This document shows positions 22,624 to 26,504 of a DNA stretch of 26,504 bases, piece after piece (position 1 is the first letter of the stretch; each line of letters begins with the position of its first letter). The notes under the pieces were generated by a model. That model saw nothing but the letters and a program-made list of their open reading frames with translations, was not told where the DNA came from and made no database searches. This stretch comes from CAZKEG01 sp964601575 (GTDB lineage: Bacteria > Desulfobacterota > Thermodesulfobacteria > Thermodesulfobacteriales > Thermodesulfatatoraceae): contig CAZROA010000063.1 of assembly GCA_964601575.1 (NCBI GenBank), positions 1-26,504 of the forward strand, read 5' to 3'. A program made the translations under genes and the position numbers.

Positions 22624-24324
22624 CTATATTTCCAGACCCCATTCCTTGACTGCAGCCATGCCTCCCTGAAGATTGTAGGTATTGTTATACCCTTTTTCTT
22701 TCAGAATAAGTTGGGCTTCGTAGGATCTTACACCGGTATTGCATATGAGAATGACCTTTTTTTCTCTGGGGACTTCGTCTATTCTATATCTAAGCTGGCC
22801 TTGCGGGATGTTTTTCCATATTTCCGGATACTTTTCTACGTAAGTTTTAGCATTTCCCCATTCCCTACAGTCAAGAAAGAGGAAGTTTTCTTTTTGTTTC
22901 CACATTTCTGAAAATTCCCTTAGACTTATTACTTCAGCCCTTCCGCTGAGGATGTTTTCCGCAGTATTGGCTACGGCATTAAGGATATCCATTGCAGAAG
23001 AAAAGGGTGGTGAATAAGGCAATTCCAGATTACTTATTTCTGAAACATGGACCTTATGTTTAAGAAGACCAGCTACGGCACTTATTCTTCCCATAACAGC
23101 GTCTTTGCTTCTTCCAAGACCTTGAAGTCCAAGAACACGACCAGAATCTTTTTCAACCACGAGTTCCAAAAACATCATTTCCTTCTCTGGATAAAAATGA
23201 GCCCTATCAAACTGGGCTACAAAGGCACTAATTGCCTCAAAGCCTTCTCTTTTTGCCCTTTCAGGACAAAGCCCTGTGCTTGCTACCGCTAAGTCAAAAA
23301 GCTTTATAACAAAACTTCCAACAGCACCATCAAACTTTGCTTTTCCACCTACAACGTTTGTTCCGATTACTCTGCCTTGTCTGTTTGCCAGAGATCCAAG
23401 AGGGAAATATCCTAGCTTTCCTGTAACAAGGTTTGGAATGGCGACACAATCTCCTCCAGCGTATATATCCGGATCTGACGTCTGCATATATTCGTTTACG
23501 ATAATTCCTCCCCATTCGGTGACTTTAAGTCCGGCTCCTTTGGCAAGCTGTGAGTTTGGCTCAACCCCTATGGCGGTTATGACAAGATCTACCTCTAGAC
23601 TTCTTTTGTCAGTAACTACCCTTTCTACCTTCTCCTTTCCCTCAAAGGATAAGACCCGTTCATTTAAGAAAAACTTGACTCCTTGTTTTTCCATATGGTG
23701 TTGAGCCATTTTGGCCATTTCATAGCTTACGATGCCAGGGAGGATTTGATCCATGATTTCTATTACATATGTCTCGATACCCCACATTTCAGTAAATGCC
23801 TCTGCCATCTCAAGCCCAATGGCACCGGCCCCGATTATGGCTACCTTCCCAATAGCTCCCTTTATAAGCCCTTCTCTTATCTGAATAGCGTCCTTTAAGC
23901 TGGATATGGCCACTACTCCTGGAAGATCTTCTCCTGGGATGTTTAGCTTCCTTGGCTTACTTCCTGTGGCTATAACAAGTTTATCATAGGAAATTTCTTT
24001 CTTAGAGCTATCTTTTAGATCTTCTACAAGTACCTTCTTTCTGGATCTATCTATAGCTACGGCCTTTGTTTTTAAAAGTACATTAATCCCTTTACAATCT
24101 TTAAAGAACTTTACGTCCCTTAGTATATGAAAGCTTGTCTCTCTTAGCTGATCAGGATCACTTACATCTCCTGATATAAGATAAGGAATGCCACATCCTC
24201 CGTATGATATCAGCTCTTGCTGATCTAACATAAGTATATTTGCATCTGGCTTTAGTCTTTTTGCACGACATGCTACTTTTGGCCCTAAAGCAACTGCACC
24301 AATTATAACTATATTTTCTGCCAT
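22624..24324 (-). CDS. CoA-disulfide/persulfide reductase with C-terminal rhodanese domain
   Basis: 566 residues. FAD- and NAD(P)H-binding disulfide oxidoreductase folds cover about 4-330, with IIGAVALGPKVACRAKRL, the single redox cysteine C44 in SYGGCGIPY, a second nucleotide motif VAIIGAGAIGLEMAEAF and the FAD motif DIYAGGDCVAIP. A dimerisation domain follows (to about 450), then a rhodanese domain with C528 in CNTGVRSYEA. This CoADR-Rhd architecture occurs in NADH-dependent persulfide/polysulfide reductases and would suit sulfur respiration or disproportionation. AAGGAGT lies 7-8 bases before the ATG at 24324; the frame to 24390 begins at the TTG of a -35 element and is not the start. Two 60-base samples (23101 and 24001) are 43% and 35% GC against 53% for one in napA, suggesting transfer. 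Confidence 0.92.
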   Translation of the reverse strand: MAENIVIIGAVALGPKVACRAKRLKPDANILMLDQQELISYGGCGIPYLISGDVSDPDQLRETSFHILRDVKFFKDCKGINVLLKTKAVAIDRSRKKVLVEDLKDSSKKEISYDKLVIATGSKPRKLNIPGEDLPGVVAISSLKDAIQIREGLIKGAIGKVAIIGAGAIGLEMAEAFTEMWGIETYVIEIMDQILPGIVSYEMAKMAQHHMEKQGVKFFLNERVLSFEGKEKVERVVTDKRSLEVDLVITAIGVEPNSQLAKGAGLKVTEWGGIIVNEYMQTSDPDIYAGGDCVAIPNLVTGKLGYFPLGSLANRQGRVIGTNVVGGKAKFDGAVGSFVIKLFDLAVASTGLCPERAKREGFEAISAFVAQFDRAHFYPEKEMMFLELVVEKDSGRVLGLQGLGRSKDAVMGRISAVAGLLKHKVHVSEISNLELPYSPPFSSAMDILNAVANTAENILSGRAEVISLREFSEMWKQKENFLFLDCREWGNAKTYVEKYPEIWKNIPQGQLRYRIDEVPREKKVILICNTGVRSYEAQLILKEKGYNNTYNLQGGMAAVKEWGLEI

Positions 24325-24652
24325 AGTATTACTCCTTGAGATTTCGAATTTCTTTTTGTATAGAAAAATTTTATTTCGATCTTTTGTCAAAAATAAGCCT
24401 TTCTTGAAATTAAAAATAATCCGTCTGACCCCTTTTGGTCCAATCCTTCCAAATAGAGAAAAGTTTAAAAAGTACTAATTGGAGTCAAAAACTTTCTCTA
24501 AAACGGAAATTATAAATATTCTCCTCGATAGTCTATCAAATTCCCTTTGAATTTGCCTGGTACTTGGGCTTCATCATGAAAAATAAATTTTTCCACCTTT
24601 GCGCTCGTCTGAGACTGGTTTATTCTCTTCCAAAAACGTTAAGGAGGCCCCG
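24325..24652. other. AT-rich 328-base intergenic region between two divergent genes
   Basis: It holds the -35 above and an imperfect inverted repeat: AGAGAAAAGTTT (24455-24466) against AAACTTTCTCT (24489-24499), one bulged A, 22-base loop. A TATAAA at 24511-24516 could be an alaS -10 but has no spaced -35. I see no T-box motif, tRNA or insertion-sequence remnant. Confidence 0.5.
24385..24390 (-). promoter_or_regulatory. Consensus -35 (TTGACA) for the CoA-disulfide reductase gene
   Basis: TTGACA reads on the minus strand 61 bases before the ATG. The matching -10 is poor (TTTCTA at 18 bases, or TATACA at 22), so only the -35 is stated with any confidence. Confidence 0.3.
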
Positions 24653-26504
24653 GTGAAATATCTTAAGGGCAAGGAGATAAGGCAGTTATTTTTGGACTAC
24701 TTTGCCCGGAACGGGCACGAGATAGTCCCGAGTTCCCCGTTGGTGCCGGCAGATGACCCAACCCTTCTTTTCACCAATGCCGGTATGGTGCAATTCAAGA
24801 AGGTCTTTCTCGGGCAGGAGGAGCGTTCTTACAAGCGGGCGGCTTCTTGCCAGAAGTGCGTGCGTGCCGGCGGTAAACACAACGACCTCGAAAATGTAGG
24901 CTACACCGCCCGGCATCACACCTTCTTCGAGATGCTCGGGAACTTCTCCTTTGGCGATTACTTCAAGGAAGAGGCCATTGCCTTTGCCTGGGAGTTCCTG
25001 ACCAAGGAGCTTGAGCTCCCAGTTGATCGCCTTTACGTGACCATCTTCCGCGACGACGACGAGGCGGCCAAGCTCTGGAAGAAGATCTCCGGGCTGCCGG
25101 AAGAACGCATCGTGCGCCTGGGAGAAAAGGACAACTTCTGGGCCATGGGGGATACCGGCCCCTGCGGCCCTTGCTCGGAGATCATCTTCGACCAAGGCCC
25201 GGAGGTAGGCTGTGGAAGGCCTGATTGCCGCGTGGGCTGCGATTGTGACCGGTACCTTGAGCTCTGGAACCTGGTCTTCATGCAGTACGATCGTGACCAA
25301 AGCGGTGTTCTCAAACCCCTCCCCCGCCCTTGTATCGACACCGGTATGGGGCTTGAGCGTATCACAGCCACCATCCAGGGGGTACGTACAAACTTTGATT
25401 GCGATCTCTTTGCCGGTCTCATGGAAAAGATCAGTGTCCTTACCGGCAAACATTATGGTGAGGATCGTCAGACCGACGTCGCCTTCCGGGTCATCGCCGA
25501 CCATTCCCGGGCGGCGGCCTTTCTCATCGCCGACGGGGTACTTCCCTCAAACGAAGGCCGGGGCTATGTGTTACGTCGCATCATTCGGCGGGCGGTGCGC
25601 TTTGGGCGCACCCTGGGGCTTGAAAGGCCTTTCCTTTACGAGACAGCCCTTACCGTGGTCGAAGATATGGGTGACGTTTACCCGGAACTCGTCCGGGCCC
25701 GAGAGACTATCGCCAAGGTCCTCCAAATCGAAGAAGAACGCTTCCGGGAGACCCTGGAGCGCGGGCTCCACTTCCTGGAGGAGGAATTACAACGCCTGGA
25801 AAAGCGCGGGGAGAAGGTCATCTCCGGGGAGTTCATCTTCAAGCTCTACGACACCTACGGCTTCCCCTACGACATCGTGCGGGACGTGGCCCTGGAACGG
25901 GGCTTTAGCCTTGACATGATAGGCTTTGAACGGGAGATGGCCAAACAGCGGGAAAGAAGCCGCAAACATTGGAAAGGTGAAATAGCCAAAATTCCGGAAG
26001 TTTTTCAGGAATTTTTGGAAAAGGGGCGTGGTTTTGAGTTTGTAGGCTATGAGACCCTGGAAGCCGAAGCTGAGGTCTTGGCCTTGGCCAAGGGGGAGGA
26101 CGCCGTAAACGAAGTGATTGAAAGCGAAGAGGCCGAGGCCATCTTTTCCAGGACCCCGTTTTACGGTGAAGCCGGTGGTCAAGTGGGAGATACCGGTTTG
26201 GTCATCGGACCCCAGGGCGAGGCCAAGGTCACTGACACCAAGCGCCTGGGTGATCTCCTGATCCACCATCTTCAAGTCACCAAGGGTAAGATCCGCACCG
26301 GAGAAAAGGTAAAGCTCGTGGTAGACGCCGATCGGCGGGCGGCCATTGCCAGGCACCACACCGCCACGCATCTACTTCATGCCGCGCTTCGCCGCCTACT
26401 CGGCGACCACGTCCACCAGGCCGGATCACTGGTGGCCCCGGATCGCCTGCGGTTTGACTTTACCCACTTTGAGCCGCTTAAACTCGAAGAGATCTTTAAA
26501 ATCG
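24653..26504 (+). CDS. alaS: Alanyl-tRNA synthetase (3' end outside the window)
   Basis: The first 617 residues of AlaRS, open to the window edge. Class II motifs are clear: FTNAGMVQFK, the CVRAGGKHNDLENVG and RHHTFFEMLGNFSFGDYFK block (motif 2), and DTGMGLERI (motif 3). The inserted cysteine-rich stretch GCGRPDCRVGCDCDRYLELWN is common in bacterial AlaRS. The tRNA-recognition helices follow (SNEGRGYVLRRIIRRAVRFG), and the editing domain begins with FYGEAGGQVGDTG and HHTATHLLHAALR, whose histidines bind the editing metal. It charges tRNA-Ala and clears mischarged Ser/Gly. It starts at GTG, with AAGGAGG (24641-24647) 5 bases before. The remaining third of the gene is missing only because the window ends. 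Confidence 0.97.
   Translation, partial: MKYLKGKEIRQLFLDYFARNGHEIVPSSPLVPADDPTLLFTNAGMVQFKKVFLGQEERSYKRAASCQKCVRAGGKHNDLENVGYTARHHTFFEMLGNFSFGDYFKEEAIAFAWEFLTKELELPVDRLYVTIFRDDDEAAKLWKKISGLPEERIVRLGEKDNFWAMGDTGPCGPCSEIIFDQGPEVGCGRPDCRVGCDCDRYLELWNLVFMQYDRDQSGVLKPLPRPCIDTGMGLERITATIQGVRTNFDCDLFAGLMEKISVLTGKHYGEDRQTDVAFRVIADHSRAAAFLIADGVLPSNEGRGYVLRRIIRRAVRFGRTLGLERPFLYETALTVVEDMGDVYPELVRARETIAKVLQIEEERFRETLERGLHFLEEELQRLEKRGEKVISGEFIFKLYDTYGFPYDIVRDVALERGFSLDMIGFEREMAKQRERSRKHWKGEIAKIPEVFQEFLEKGRGFEFVGYETLEAEAEVLALAKGEDAVNEVIESEEAEAIFSRTPFYGEAGGQVGDTGLVIGPQGEAKVTDTKRLGDLLIHHLQVTKGKIRTGEKVKLVVDADRRAAIARHHTATHLLHAALRRLLGDHVHQAGSLVAPDRLRFDFTHFEPLKLEEIFKI

Noticed and set aside
22613..22640. GGGGTCT/AGACCCC hairpin at the end of the CoA-disulfide reductase gene as a terminator
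   Set aside because: It has only a 7-bp stem, a 14-base loop and no T-run on the minus strand.
24325..24652. T-box or other riboswitch upstream of alaS
   Set aside because: No TGGNACC-type antiterminator motif or terminator near the GTG; only one AT-rich inverted repeat.
24686..25504. Long minus-strand open frame of 272 codons (and a second at 25787-26371)
   Set aside because: Both are antisense to the conserved alaS frame and have no recognisable domain or ribosome-binding site.
1..26504. tRNA/rRNA genes, CRISPR arrays, insertion sequences or phage genes
   Set aside because: I read for them and saw no cloverleaf, repeat array, transposase or integrase. By-eye reading could miss a weak RNA gene.

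Overview
The window looks like the chromosome of a thermophilic, anaerobic, chemolithotrophic bacterium. My best guess is a sulfur-metabolising member of Thermodesulfobacteriota (Thermosulfurimonas/Thermosulfuriphilus-like); this is inferred from gene content, not from a database search. The pointers are a full-length reverse gyrase, a Desulfovibrio-type nap cluster (napM-A-D-G-H without napB), an octaheme HAO-family cytochrome in place of NrfA, a CoA-disulfide/polysulfide reductase fused to rhodanese, and a selenocysteine-containing SelD. Genes are tightly packed, and convergent genes abut or overlap at their 3' ends.

Layout. 1-7 kb: an ANTAR-domain response regulator (+), reverse gyrase (-), an FmdB-type zinc-ribbon protein (+) and a soluble PAS hybrid histidine kinase (-). 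7.2-12 kb: selD (+), whose true reading frame runs through an in-frame TGA at 7253-7255 with a SECIS-like hairpin directly after it; a creatininase-family hydrolase and a TlpA-like thioredoxin (- operon); a class I fumarase beta subunit and a YjbQ protein (+ operon); and a YcaO protein with TPR-like repeats (-). 12.1-22.4 kb: a respiratory nitrate-ammonification island. It holds haoC-haoA (-), a two-component system (+) whose sensor kinase has a periplasmic CxxCH haem motif, and porin-napM-napA-napD-napG-napH (-). 22.6-24.3 kb: a visibly AT-richer CoA-disulfide reductase/rhodanese gene (-). 24.65 kb to the end: alaS (+), cut by the window edge.

How it fits together (inference). Nitrate would enter through the beta-barrel porin and be reduced by periplasmic NapA. 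Electrons would come from the quinol pool through NapH/NapG and the tetraheme lipoprotein NapM. The nitrite could then be reduced by the octaheme HaoA fed by the membrane tetraheme HaoC. The kinase/regulator pair between the two halves probably controls both: a near-identical 37-base element (29/37 identical, ungapped) lies upstream of haoC (14184-14220) and upstream of the porin/nap operon (22475-22511), and nowhere else that I noticed. That element plus a haem-c sensor kinase is the strongest candidate here for an undescribed regulatory system. SelD readthrough is the clearest case where a standard ORF call would be wrong.
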